A stretch of DNA of 64,000 bases from Oceaniferula flava (GTDB lineage Bacteria > Verrucomicrobiota > Verrucomicrobiia > Verrucomicrobiales > Akkermansiaceae). Shown one piece after another: positions 46,701 through 53,696 of the stretch. The stretch spans positions 1-64,000 of the forward strand of contig NZ_JAFBGL010000008.1 of the NCBI RefSeq assembly GCF_016811075.1, in the 5' to 3' direction. The position numbers and the translations under genes are program-made. Within the stretch, counting starts at the first letter, position 1. Each line of letters starts with the position of its first letter. The notes below the pieces were generated by a model. The model was not told the DNA's origin. It did not search any database and saw nothing but the letters and a program-made list of their open reading frames with translations.

Positions 46701-47225
46701 CCCACCTTTGGCCAAGGACTGAGCTTCCTGCTCGAGTTGCTCAATCGCCTTATCGATGCGTGTTCCACCCAAGCTGGCGGAGAAGAGAAGAGTGCCGATT
46801 TCGTTAGAGCCCGAGAGCAAACTCTCCGCCCCTTTGCGCAGGCTCTCGGTGCTGAGGCCGAACATGTGGTTGAAAAAGTCCTCATTGATCGGGCCGAGGA
46901 TACTGAGCAACTCGCTATCGGGGATGACCTTCGAGTCCGAGCCAACCAGGGTGTTGGCCCGACCTTTCTTGCGGAAAAATTGCAGTGAGCTGTCACCGCG
47001 GGTGATCTCGGCGCCGATCAGCATCTTTTTGTAATCGTGGACAAAATCATCCGTGCTGCGTGTGGGGATACCGAACAGCAGGTTGTTGATCCCACGTAGC
47101 AGGGAGCTTTTTCCTGCTTCGTTAGGGCCGTAGAGCAGGTGCAAATCCGAGTCCTTGTTAGGGAAATCTAACTTGAACTGGGTGAAGGGGCCGAATGCCG
47201 GAATGTTGAGTGAATCGAAACGCAT
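43749..47225 (-). CDS. yhaN: SbcC/YhaN-type ATPase (large coiled coil)
   Basis: A 1,158-residue ABC-type ATPase of the Rad50/SbcC/YhaN group. Walker A is LYGPNEAGKSSLLRGI near residue 35. A very long coiled coil follows. The signature LSEGSRDQLYLALRLA and Walker B LILDDVLMTFDDTR lie at the end. With the phosphoesterase gene 42 bp upstream it forms an SbcCD/YhaON-like nuclease that acts on DNA ends or unusual structures. Confidence 0.85.
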   Translation of the reverse strand: MRFDSLNIPAFGPFTQFKLDFPNKDSDLHLLYGPNEAGKSSLLRGINNLLFGIPTRSTDDFVHDYKKMLIGAEITRGDSSLQFFRKKGRANTLVGSDSKVIPDSELLSILGPINEDFFNHMFGLSTESLRKGAESLLSGSNEIGTLLFSASLGGTRIDKAIEQLEQEAQSLAKGGARKNVRIPEAIKRYKDAEKQAKEASISANQWRTLEKEFAHSEQAFQEADAELRKLRQRHDQIRKILTALPLIASREQKLTRLNAIQLPDLADDFQQRVRAAQATHTQSAAALKPSRDSLEQQRATLAAIPDHQTVLDAAPAIEALHQGIQQHLDDLRSLDSAQQQQTIGEKQLEFALSQLGYASAEAFAKSPSMTRNDLTTIKGLVEQLRETENKRAASRQELQNLQQEIKDKSSALEALEEANFPPEHEALLGRAAAMLAELKQLAEKQNRLQQLWMEREQMSSRLSPGSDPAAIRDLRPPSRPAVEKLIKEHAELEASSKEIQRDHRSLEKEIADIDFDLDRFQQSHGRIVTKEDLLQARSQRDQHWQELKSDLHEEKPLSADRLKNFDQKIIEPDRIGDQLLDKADATARAAERRAERDKKKHALGLLAQDLEQAGQQMQEWQDQWTDLTRFLSSRTLSPSELLPWFDLWAKWQELDRQCRLLEGQISETEHGHKDLLGEMRTALKLPGKDLPTLHAYLESAQRRADKTEGQESVLSQDLAKLNSQLKPAQDQLSAATEAYANSENEWKQATAAWKLEGSPAQTLSHLEAHLELNKQLAEQQQAAATLQQLQQQTTEFQKRLQQTVSQILPESKTAPADEQVSALWQSLSEARKQTTRADDLRQEMASTQASIAKLEAQLEQSNTQLQSLASAAKLNSPDGLETAILEHNERLSLRRALADTEEQLVNIAQGQPLEALISTCQESDPQELSEEEDRIGSDIETCQSERDARHESFLKLRDEKSELEKASSAAIDAQQEANNALSEIVTDTQRFISLHHAIDFLKAQIEAYRKQAQGPLVSKTSQYFAKLTCGEFSGVDARPGDSNNVELVALRPNASPDLPAEELATSALSEGSRDQLYLALRLAAIDKHLESHPPMPLILDDVLMTFDDTRTTALLKVLEEFSQKTQVLIFTHHPHNLDLAQQATIPHHPHQLASAEAG

Positions 47226-47267
47226 GACGGTGCAATAAAAGGAAAAAGAAATTCAGAAAATGGGGGC

Positions 47268-48509
47268 TTAATCGGCGATGGTAAGAGCGTGCAAGACGAT
47301 AGCGCTGACCTCGTCCTTGAGGGCATCGCGGTCGGCTTTCGACGGTGCATCGAACTGAAGCTCGCGCAGTGCTTCGGGCGGCAGCTTCGTCCGGAGCTCC
47401 GTGACTGCTGGGGGATGCTGGCTGGCATCGAGATGATCCAGGGCATCGATCACCATGGCCACGAGATCATCGCGCTGGGCGAGATCCGCGAGCTTGGTTT
47501 TGGACTTGGTTTTCAATTTGATTTTCTCCACCCAAATATTTTCCAGACCGAGATCCTCCGTGATCAGTCGGCATTCCGACTCAATGCGCGACGGCTCGGA
47601 GTGAAGGGTGCCGTGCAGTTCGGTGTGTCCTGTTAGGTTGACGCGCACGACCGCCAAACGGTCGCCGGATTTCTCGATTGCATCGTCAAAGGCAGTGCGG
47701 ATGGCGTCGAAGAGCTGATCGAGTTCAGTGAGGTCCGAGCAATCGATCTCCGTCTGGTGCCAGCGCACAGTATCGAGGGCGTGGAAATCGAAATCCTGCA
47801 CCTGAAGGTCGGCATCGACACGCACGAGGTAGCAGCCTTTGGGACCGGTCTCCTTGGCGTGACGCCCCTGTATGTTTCCAGAGTAAACGATGTGGGGCGA
47901 CTGCTGGTGCACCTCGCGTTTGTGGATGTGGCCGAGCGCCCAGTAATCGTAGCCGTGCTGCGCCAGCTGCTGTTGGGTGCAGGGGGCGTAGTTTCCGTGA
48001 CCGGCTTGATCTCCCAAGTTGGTGTGGAGCAGGCCGATGTTGAAGTGCTCGGCCACGGGAGCAGGGTAGGATTCTGCGAGGTTCTCAGTCACCGACGGAG
48101 TGGCGAAACTTTGGCCGTGGATGCTCACCGGGTGTCCCTGCACCGTGACGGTCGCAGCTTTGCCGCTTTTAAAATGATGCACGTTATCCGGTAGGGTGAG
48201 CGCCTTGGTAATTTTCGACTCGGCATCGTGGTTGCCGGAAATCAGATAGACGGGGATCCCGGCCTCATCGAGTCGGCGCATTTCGCGGATGAAAAAGAGT
48301 CCAGTGTTGTAGTCCTTCCAATCGCCGTTGTAGAGATCGCCAGCGATCAGCAGGAAATCGATTTGTCGCTCGATGGAGAGATCGACAAGATTCGTCAAGG
48401 CGGTCCGGGTGGCATTGCGAATGCGCTCAACCGGAGCGTCCTGATACTGGGAAAGACCGGTGAGGGGACTATCGAGGTGGATGTCTGCGGCGTGAATGAA
48501 AGTGAACAT
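47268..48509 (-). CDS. yhaO: SbcD/YhaO-type exonuclease subunit
   Basis: A 413-residue calcineurin-fold phosphoesterase. Metal-binding motifs in order are AADIHLDSPL, IAGDLYNGDW, LISGNHDAES and YDYWALGHIHKREV. This is the partner of the adjacent ATPase; the two form the same operon. Such complexes are bacterial Mre11-Rad50 relatives. Confidence 0.9.
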   Translation of the reverse strand: MFTFIHAADIHLDSPLTGLSQYQDAPVERIRNATRTALTNLVDLSIERQIDFLLIAGDLYNGDWKDYNTGLFFIREMRRLDEAGIPVYLISGNHDAESKITKALTLPDNVHHFKSGKAATVTVQGHPVSIHGQSFATPSVTENLAESYPAPVAEHFNIGLLHTNLGDQAGHGNYAPCTQQQLAQHGYDYWALGHIHKREVHQQSPHIVYSGNIQGRHAKETGPKGCYLVRVDADLQVQDFDFHALDTVRWHQTEIDCSDLTELDQLFDAIRTAFDDAIEKSGDRLAVVRVNLTGHTELHGTLHSEPSRIESECRLITEDLGLENIWVEKIKLKTKSKTKLADLAQRDDLVAMVIDALDHLDASQHPPAVTELRTKLPPEALRELQFDAPSKADRDALKDEVSAIVLHALTIAD

Positions 48510-48727
48510 GATGAGGCAAGGATGAAGACGAGTCGTGGACCGAGTATGGTCGTTTTCGGCTGAGGGTATAGATTGTTTTTACTCTCTGGCGAGATTGCTT
48601 TGGGTCAGTAATGACTGTGGCGGATGTCGAAACTAACAGACAGGGGTGGGACAAGGGCTGGGGCAGGGTGTGCAGCCGCTGACTCGTTGATGCCCGAAAG
48701 GGACAACACAGAGAGAAAGAGACATGG

Positions 48728-49180
48728 CTACTCGCTCAATGCGCCGGGCAACCATTCGCGTTCTTCGACTTTCTCCACCTGCGGTTTGACGTTCATGGTA
48801 AGACACAGATTACGCGCCAGCGCGCGGATTGCCTTTCGGTCAGGTTTGCCGTCGGTGCCTTTGAGTCGGGAGGGAGATGCGAGGAAACCGCCTCCACCGC
48901 CACTCATTTGATAGATGTGTGCACGAAACAGGCGGGCCTCCGGCACGGCTGCCATCCACGGCTGCAGGATCGACCTGATCAGGTTCTCCCGCCTGGGGTC
49001 GTCACGCAAGAGCTTCTTCCCAAGTCGGATCTCGATTTCCACCACGCCGTCCTTGTAGCTCAGGGGCGACGACGAGCTGCCGGCACACATGCGGATCAAT
49101 TTTTCACGGTAGGCGTAGTCCGGGTGTAAGCGAAGCAATGCCTGGTATTCGGGGGATTCTTTCGAGGGGGTAGCATTCAT
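48728..49180 (-). CDS. Hypothetical protein, unknown family
   Basis: A 150-residue soluble protein. It starts MNATPSKESPEYQALLRLHPDYAYREKL and has a basic central part with GKKLLRDDPRRENLIRSIL and a Gly-rich turn (MSGGGGGF). No family was recognised and no signal or membrane segment is seen. It is leftward, divergent from the WYL regulator, so the 84-bp gap may hold both promoters. Confidence 0.5.
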   Translation of the reverse strand: MNATPSKESPEYQALLRLHPDYAYREKLIRMCAGSSSSPLSYKDGVVEIEIRLGKKLLRDDPRRENLIRSILQPWMAAVPEARLFRAHIYQMSGGGGGFLASPSRLKGTDGKPDRKAIRALARNLCLTMNVKPQVEKVEEREWLPGALSE

Positions 49181-49264
49181 GTTGGCATCATACCGTAAGG
49201 GGTAGGACAGATCGTGGGTGAGGTTTCATTGACCTGTCGAAAACCCTATGTTAGGTCATGATGC

Positions 49265-50263
49265 ATGAGTGGATTCAGTGGTGGAGGAAAGGTGCAAATG
49301 AGAAGGATTTACGCGATTGTGGACGCTGTCAAAGGAGGCGGCTACCCGAACTGCCGTAGTCTGGCCGAGCGTTTGGAAGTGACTCCCAAAACCATCCAGC
49401 GCGATATCAATTTCATCCGCGACCAGCTCGCCCTACCGTTGGAATACAATCAGACGATGCACGGTTACGAATTCACCAGCGACGTCAATCAGTTCCCTGT
49501 CTTTGAAGCTCAGGTGGAAGACCTTGCGGCCTTGTTTCTGGCCCGGCATGCGATGAAAAGCGTCAAAGGCACGAAACTGGCGGAAGCCTTGAAACCTGCC
49601 TTCGAGCGACTGACCAAACAGCTCGACGGCAAAGTGAACATGAACTGGAGCAGCATCGACCAGGTATTCACCGTCAAGGAAACCGGTGTGGTGGACGCTG
49701 ACCTCACCCTCTTTGGCAAACTTGCCGAGGCGGTGTTGAATGGTCATGAAGTCAGCTTTCTCTATCGAAAACTCGGTGATCAACAATCGATCAAACGTCG
49801 GCTACAACCTTATCACGTGGGAGAAATCGACGGCGGCTGGTATGTCGTGGGCCACGATGTCATGCGCAACGGTCTCCGCACCTTTGCGCTCCAACGCATC
49901 AAGGGACTGAAGGTTCTCAAGGCACACTTTCAACGACCCGCGGACTTCCAGATCGGACGCCATCTCGGGGGCAGCATCGGCGTCTGGGATCATCAGGAAA
50001 ACGAGCTGCAAGAAGTGGTGGTGGAAGTTTCCGGCTGGGTAGCCCGCATCGTCCAGGAGCGGCTGTGGCATCCATCGCAAACCACCCGAGTGCTCGACGA
50101 GCGCGGCGAGAACGTAGAGCTCCGCATGCGGCTGGGGAATCTGGAGGAGATGAAACATCTGATCCTTAGCTGGGGAGCCTCGGCCAAGGTGCTCGCTCCC
50201 AAGGCCTTGCGTCATGCGGTCCGGGAAGAAGCTGCGGGGGTGGTAGAAATCTACCGAGCATGA
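49265..50263 (+). CDS. WYL-domain transcriptional regulator
   Basis: A 332-residue regulator. An N-terminal HTH (LAERLEVTPKTIQRDINFIRDQLALPLEYN) precedes a WYL domain (VSFLYRKLGDQQSIKRRLQPYHVGEIDGGWYVVGHD) and a WCX-like C-terminal part (VEVSGWVARIVQERLWHPSQ). WYL proteins sense nucleotides or metabolites and often control DNA-damage or defence genes. The neighbours here are a nuclease pair, a hypothetical gene and the integrated element, but no target is evident. Confidence 0.85.
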   Translation: MSGFSGGGKVQMRRIYAIVDAVKGGGYPNCRSLAERLEVTPKTIQRDINFIRDQLALPLEYNQTMHGYEFTSDVNQFPVFEAQVEDLAALFLARHAMKSVKGTKLAEALKPAFERLTKQLDGKVNMNWSSIDQVFTVKETGVVDADLTLFGKLAEAVLNGHEVSFLYRKLGDQQSIKRRLQPYHVGEIDGGWYVVGHDVMRNGLRTFALQRIKGLKVLKAHFQRPADFQIGRHLGGSIGVWDHQENELQEVVVEVSGWVARIVQERLWHPSQTTRVLDERGENVELRMRLGNLEEMKHLILSWGASAKVLAPKALRHAVREEAAGVVEIYRA

Positions 50264-50306
50264 ACTCACATCAACGACGGAGAAACTTCAAATATCTAGA
50301 CACAAA

Positions 50307-50339
50307 AAACCGCTATAAGCTATTAACTTAAAGCGGTTT
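50307..50339 (-). terminator. Native terminator of tRNA-Ser, now displaced
   Basis: On the minus strand AAACCGCTTTAAG pairs with CTTATAGCGGTTT (one mismatch) and is followed by a T tract. It lies just beyond the left att copy. That is the place where the tRNA-Ser transcript would end if the element were absent. Confidence 0.75.
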
Positions 50340-50343
50340 AAAA

Positions 50344-50370
50344 AAATGGCGGACCGACAGGGATTCGAAC
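50344..50370. repeat. attL: left copy of the tRNA-Ser att core
   Basis: 27 bp identical to 54904-54930. Sequence diverges at 50371 (T here, C in the tRNA copy), so the crossover lies within the shared 27 bp. The chromosomal side carries the displaced tRNA terminator. Confidence 0.9.
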
Positions 50371-50575
50371 TCTGTGTGCCCTACGATCTAGCCCTGATTC
50401 TAAAAAGGGTGACGAGCTAACAGATTGGCAATCATCCCTTATTTCATCCCTCAAGGCTGGGTCTAGCTGCCCGTTGTTGGGTGAAATTGTCGAGCTTTGG
50501 CCAAATCTTAGCGACGAGATCAAGGGCGCGATTCTAGCCATAGCTAGGACAACAGGAAAGGGGACTAGCGAGTGA
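50348..50575 (+). pseudogene. Detached 3' end of the integrase reading frame
   Basis: Read in the integrase frame, this segment is open for 75 codons and ends in TGA at 50573-50575. The C-terminal part includes LLGEIVELWPNLSDEIKGA, resembling the ends of some planctomycetal and verrucomicrobial integrases. It has no start codon of its own in the integrated state. In the excised circle it would follow integrase codon 405 directly and give a 480-residue protein. Its stop overlaps the rep GTG as GTGA. Confidence 0.75.
50431..50451. repeat. Left candidate integrase arm sites
   Basis: Two TCATCCCT octamers, at 50432-50439 and 50444-50451, spaced 12 bp apart. The whole 21-bp block is repeated exactly at 54748-54768. 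Confidence 0.6.
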
Positions 50576-51849
50576 GTCCCCCAGATGAAAAAGGGGGAGC
50601 CAGTGCTGTAACACCGACGCCCCCGAATAAAGTTCACTCCGTAGCAGGAAATAAGAACTCGCCCAAAGTTTACCGCCTTTCTCGGCAGGGTCAAGATTCT
50701 GAGGATTCAACGCCACAGGAACAGGGAGAAAAAGCCCCTCCATTGGCCGATGTGGATGCACGCGGTAGCGGGCGCCGCACGGCCAAGGAGGGCTTTATAC
50801 CAGAGTCTGAGCGTCAATACCTCGAAATCGTGGCCAAACGCTCAGGAGAGGAAATAGACGAGGAGACATTTCAGAGAAAACAACAGGATCGCGAAAAGCT
50901 CAAGGCTCAGTCTGTGGCTATTGCTGACAAGTTAGAATCGGTAAATGTTCGGGCATATGGCGATTCTAAGATAACCTTGGTTGGATTGATCTCGGGTATT
51001 GAAGAGGAGTTGATCGACTTTCGAAACATCGTTTTTATTCCGATGGTGGCAAAACGTAAACGGGCAGCAATGCTAGCTGACCTGGAATACTTCGTGCAGC
51101 GTCATCGGTTTTCCCGCATGTGGGTGATGACCAGCGGAACAAGAGTAACGATTCCAGAAGTAAGAGAGCGCATGCTGCATACGCACCGCAGAATATCGAA
51201 GCTGAACCACACCGCCTTCATGAAGTCTAACGAGGCGAGTATTGTGTTCCGTTCTTCTGAGCTGGGATCGATGGAGCGTATCAATGGGGAGGCAACTTTT
51301 CATATTCACTGCCACCTTATCGTCTACCTACACAAAAAACTGACCCGTGAACAATGGAGCGAATTGCTCCGACGTGTTCGCAAATGGTGGAAATTTCATT
51401 TCAAGGACGCCAAGCAAATCCAGATGGCTAGGGAAGCGTGTAAGTATGTGGTGAAACCCAACGACCTCGAAAAACTTTCAGCGGAAGAACTCAAAGCACT
51501 CTATGAGCAGCTTTTTAAGATGCACATTGTCCAGGCACTCGGACCACTCAAGCTTCAACGCAAGGAAACAGGTGAAAACGAGATTAAGCTAATCCACGAG
51601 AAGGTGGGTGATAAATGGAAACTTAAGCCGATCCTAAATTGGAATAAAAGCAAACGTAAAACAAGACCAGACGAAGGGTATCAGGAACCGCCACGAGATA
51701 ATATCATAGCAACTATGCTGCCAGCTCCATATTTTGCCCAACAGTCTGAGCCGATTGCTATAGTATTGAATCGTCAAGGTGGTGATTTATCGAAAAAATC
51801 GAGAGTGCAAAGGATCCATGATGCAGCAAAGAACCAATTGAAAACTTAA
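50572..51849 (+). CDS. rep: HUH rolling-circle replication initiator
   Basis: A 425-residue protein from the GTG at 50572, preceded by AGGAAAGGGG. Motif 1-like MWVMTSGT is followed by the HUH metal motif HIHCHL (244-249) and the single catalytic tyrosine in YVVK (Y292). A charged N-terminal region of about 150 residues precedes the core. It would nick the element's double-strand origin to start rolling-circle replication. No nick site was identified. The start overlaps the detached integrase stop, so translation is probably coupled only in the excised circle. Confidence 0.78.
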   Translation: MSPPDEKGGASAVTPTPPNKVHSVAGNKNSPKVYRLSRQGQDSEDSTPQEQGEKAPPLADVDARGSGRRTAKEGFIPESERQYLEIVAKRSGEEIDEETFQRKQQDREKLKAQSVAIADKLESVNVRAYGDSKITLVGLISGIEEELIDFRNIVFIPMVAKRKRAAMLADLEYFVQRHRFSRMWVMTSGTRVTIPEVRERMLHTHRRISKLNHTAFMKSNEASIVFRSSELGSMERINGEATFHIHCHLIVYLHKKLTREQWSELLRRVRKWWKFHFKDAKQIQMAREACKYVVKPNDLEKLSAEELKALYEQLFKMHIVQALGPLKLQRKETGENEIKLIHEKVGDKWKLKPILNWNKSKRKTRPDEGYQEPPRDNIIATMLPAPYFAQQSEPIAIVLNRQGGDLSKKSRVQRIHDAAKNQLKT

Positions 51850-51880
51850 AATTTTGAGCATTATAAATTGGCCGGAGAAG

Positions 51881-51886
51881 TATAAT
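51881..51886 (+). promoter_or_regulatory. Candidate -10 box for the DUF4393 gene
   Basis: A perfect TATAAT lies 33 bp before the ATG at 51920. The best -35-like hexamer (TTGAGC, 51854-51859) is 21 bp away, which is too far, so only the -10 is well supported. It would let the gene be expressed in the integrated state. Confidence 0.4.
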
Positions 51887-51919
51887 TGATCGTCCAGTCT
51901 TTAGAGCTATTATTTGGCT

Positions 51920-52708
51920 ATGGAATCCGAAATTATTGAGATAGCTAAAGCCACCCAAGAAGTCGCTAAAGTAGGAAATACAGCTATTGAAGCCGCTGTC
52001 AAACTAGGGACGTTTCTTGCGGAAGCAACAAATGAACCCAGGCATCTTATGGTTAATATCGTCACCGAAAGGTTGAAATACATTTGTTATCAGCAGCAGC
52101 AAAGCTTACTTAACAAATTGAATGCTCAAGTGAGTAGACGCGGAATTCAAGGTAATATACGAATTGTATCTCCTAAGCTGGCAATACCGATCATTGAATA
52201 CGCTACACTCGAAGAAAATGATCAGCTTCAAAGTATTTGGGCTGAACTATTGGCTACGGCTATGGACCCCAACCACCTTGGGGAAATACGATCTGCTTTT
52301 ATCGACATCATACGACAGCTTGAGGTTATAGATGCTAATATTTTATCTGAGTCATATTCTGAATACTCAAACATCTCGAGAGAAAGAGTTCATGGACAGG
52401 CCCCGAGCGCTTCTTGGGTCTCTCCTACAGAATATGAAATTGATTTAACCACTCTCCATAGTCACGGTAATACTCGATCTTTAGAATTTGAAGCTTCGAT
52501 AGATAACCTAATGAGATTGAGGTGTATAACACCCTATTCATCGAACTCTCCGCATTATACTGTAATTGCAGGTGAACTTGGAACAAGAGATTACCCTGAT
52601 CCTAGTCGCTACGAATCTGTTTGTCTGACCTCTCTGGGCGTAGCTTTTATTCAAAGCTGTCTAACTAAACATTCGGAAAAAAATTGCGCGCAGCCTCTGA
52701 ATTCGTGA
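51920..52708 (+). CDS. DUF4393 (Abi-alpha-like) protein
   Basis: A 262-residue protein from the ATG at 51920; the in-frame TTG six bases earlier is less likely. The DUF4393 pattern is visible: SPKLAIPIIEYATLEENDQLQSIWAELLATAMDPN, then IRSAFIDIIRQLEVIDANIL. The family is annotated as abortive-infection-like (Abi-alpha), so it is a plausible phage-defence cargo, though that is inference. The DNA is more AT-rich than its neighbours. No membrane segment is evident. Confidence 0.7.
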   Translation: MESEIIEIAKATQEVAKVGNTAIEAAVKLGTFLAEATNEPRHLMVNIVTERLKYICYQQQQSLLNKLNAQVSRRGIQGNIRIVSPKLAIPIIEYATLEENDQLQSIWAELLATAMDPNHLGEIRSAFIDIIRQLEVIDANILSESYSEYSNISRERVHGQAPSASWVSPTEYEIDLTTLHSHGNTRSLEFEASIDNLMRLRCITPYSSNSPHYTVIAGELGTRDYPDPSRYESVCLTSLGVAFIQSCLTKHSEKNCAQPLNS

Positions 52709-52899
52709 TTGGCAGACGCGGACGAGAGTCTCCGCATAAACTCTGTGCCTAGCCTCCTGCGTCTGACAATTGCGGGGGCAAGCGAAGCGCGGCAGGATTT
52801 TCTCTTGTGGTGTATTTGGTCGTGATAGGGCGGCAGCCCATTTAAGTTCACACTACTACCATAACTGTCCTTGTTTTCGAGGCAGCAAATCGCAAAAAC

Positions 52900-52936
52900 T
52901 TTACACTGGGTAAAATATATATTTACAGGGCGTAAA
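52900..52936. promoter_or_regulatory. Twin inverted repeats TTTAC-N5-GTAAA
   Basis: TTTACACTGGGTAAA at 52900-52914 and TTTACAGGGCGTAAA at 52922-52936 share perfect 5-bp arms around a 5-bp centre. Their centres are 22 bp apart, two helical turns. They lie just before the orf-xis-int operon, so they may be operators for an element regulator, or Xis or Rep binding sites. The rest of the 249-bp gap (52709-52957) holds a structured stem (CAGACGC paired with GCGTCTG) and no gene. Confidence 0.6.
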
Positions 52937-52957
52937 CTTGGGTGTAGTTGTCCATTC

Positions 52958-53521
52958 ATGACTACAGCATTTCCGTATGTAACAGTGCCCGAGGAGCTAG
53001 AGGCTGTCTTTGGCGATTTCGATGAAGAAACTAGGTCTTACCATGCTCACGGTGAAGAAAGCCAAAGGGGATACTGGTATGACGTTTTAACTAGTTATTT
53101 TGGCGGGGTGATTCCGCCAAGTGAGGTTGGCATGTTTGTTCCCGTGTCGAGGCCAGCGATTCACAATCGCATTAACTCAGGTCGTTTGACCACCTTTCAT
53201 TTCCACAGCACCCCAGCTACGAAGGGATTGTTTTTTAACAAGAAGGAGGCACGCGATAGTGCCTACGTGTATGTGCCAATCCGTGAGTGCAAGGCATGGG
53301 CTGGAGTCGTTAAGGATAAAATGAAACGCCTGGGGCATGCCACAGTTGAGAGTATTGAAGCTGAAAAGCCTGAATGGTTTTATAATGTGCAGCAATTTCT
53401 AGACCCTGATGGGTTCCGTTCTGAATTTGAGCAGGAAGAGCAAGAGCAAGCCGTGCGAAACGAATTAGAACGTAAAGAATATGAAGCTGAAAAAAGGAGA
53501 GAAGCTTATGAGCAAATCTAG
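52958..53521 (+). CDS. Element-encoded DNA-binding-like protein
   Basis: A 187-residue protein from the ATG at 52958. A helix-turn-helix-like segment VPVSRPAIHNRINSGRLTTF is flanked by aromatic and charged residues. The C-terminal 45 residues are a charged helix (EQEEQEQAVRNELERKEYEAEKR). No family was recognised. It could be the regulator that binds the twin repeats just upstream. It overlaps the excisionase gene by 14 bp. Confidence 0.55.
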   Translation: MTTAFPYVTVPEELEAVFGDFDEETRSYHAHGEESQRGYWYDVLTSYFGGVIPPSEVGMFVPVSRPAIHNRINSGRLTTFHFHSTPATKGLFFNKKEARDSAYVYVPIRECKAWAGVVKDKMKRLGHATVESIEAEKPEWFYNVQQFLDPDGFRSEFEQEEQEQAVRNELERKEYEAEKRREAYEQI

Positions 53522-53696
53522 ACAATACCTAACTATTCCCGAGGTGGCTGAAATCATGAGATCCTCGGACAAGACCGTGAGGCGTAGAATCGCTGCTCGC
53601 AAGTTGACTCACTACAAGGAGGGCGGTCGAATTCTGGTATCCGCTGCCGATGTCGAGCGTTACATGGAAGAGCATAGAAAGGTTGCTACAAGGTGA
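53508..53696 (+). CDS. xis: Excisionase-like HTH protein
   Basis: A 62-residue protein from the ATG at 53508, with an AAGGAGAG ribosome-binding site. It is a MerR/excisionase-type helix-turn-helix: YLTIPEVAEIMRSSDKTVRRRIAARKLTHYKEGGRILVSAADVERYM. It should steer the integrase toward excision. It overlaps the integrase GTG by 4 nt (GTGA). Confidence 0.8.
   Translation: MSKSRQYLTIPEVAEIMRSSDKTVRRRIAARKLTHYKEGGRILVSAADVERYMEEHRKVATR

Noticed and set aside
52663-52900. Integron attC-like site after the DUF4393 gene
   Set aside because: A GTCTAAC-like core occurs, but no matching GTTRRRY partner was found downstream, and the cargo sits between rep and xis rather than in a cassette array.
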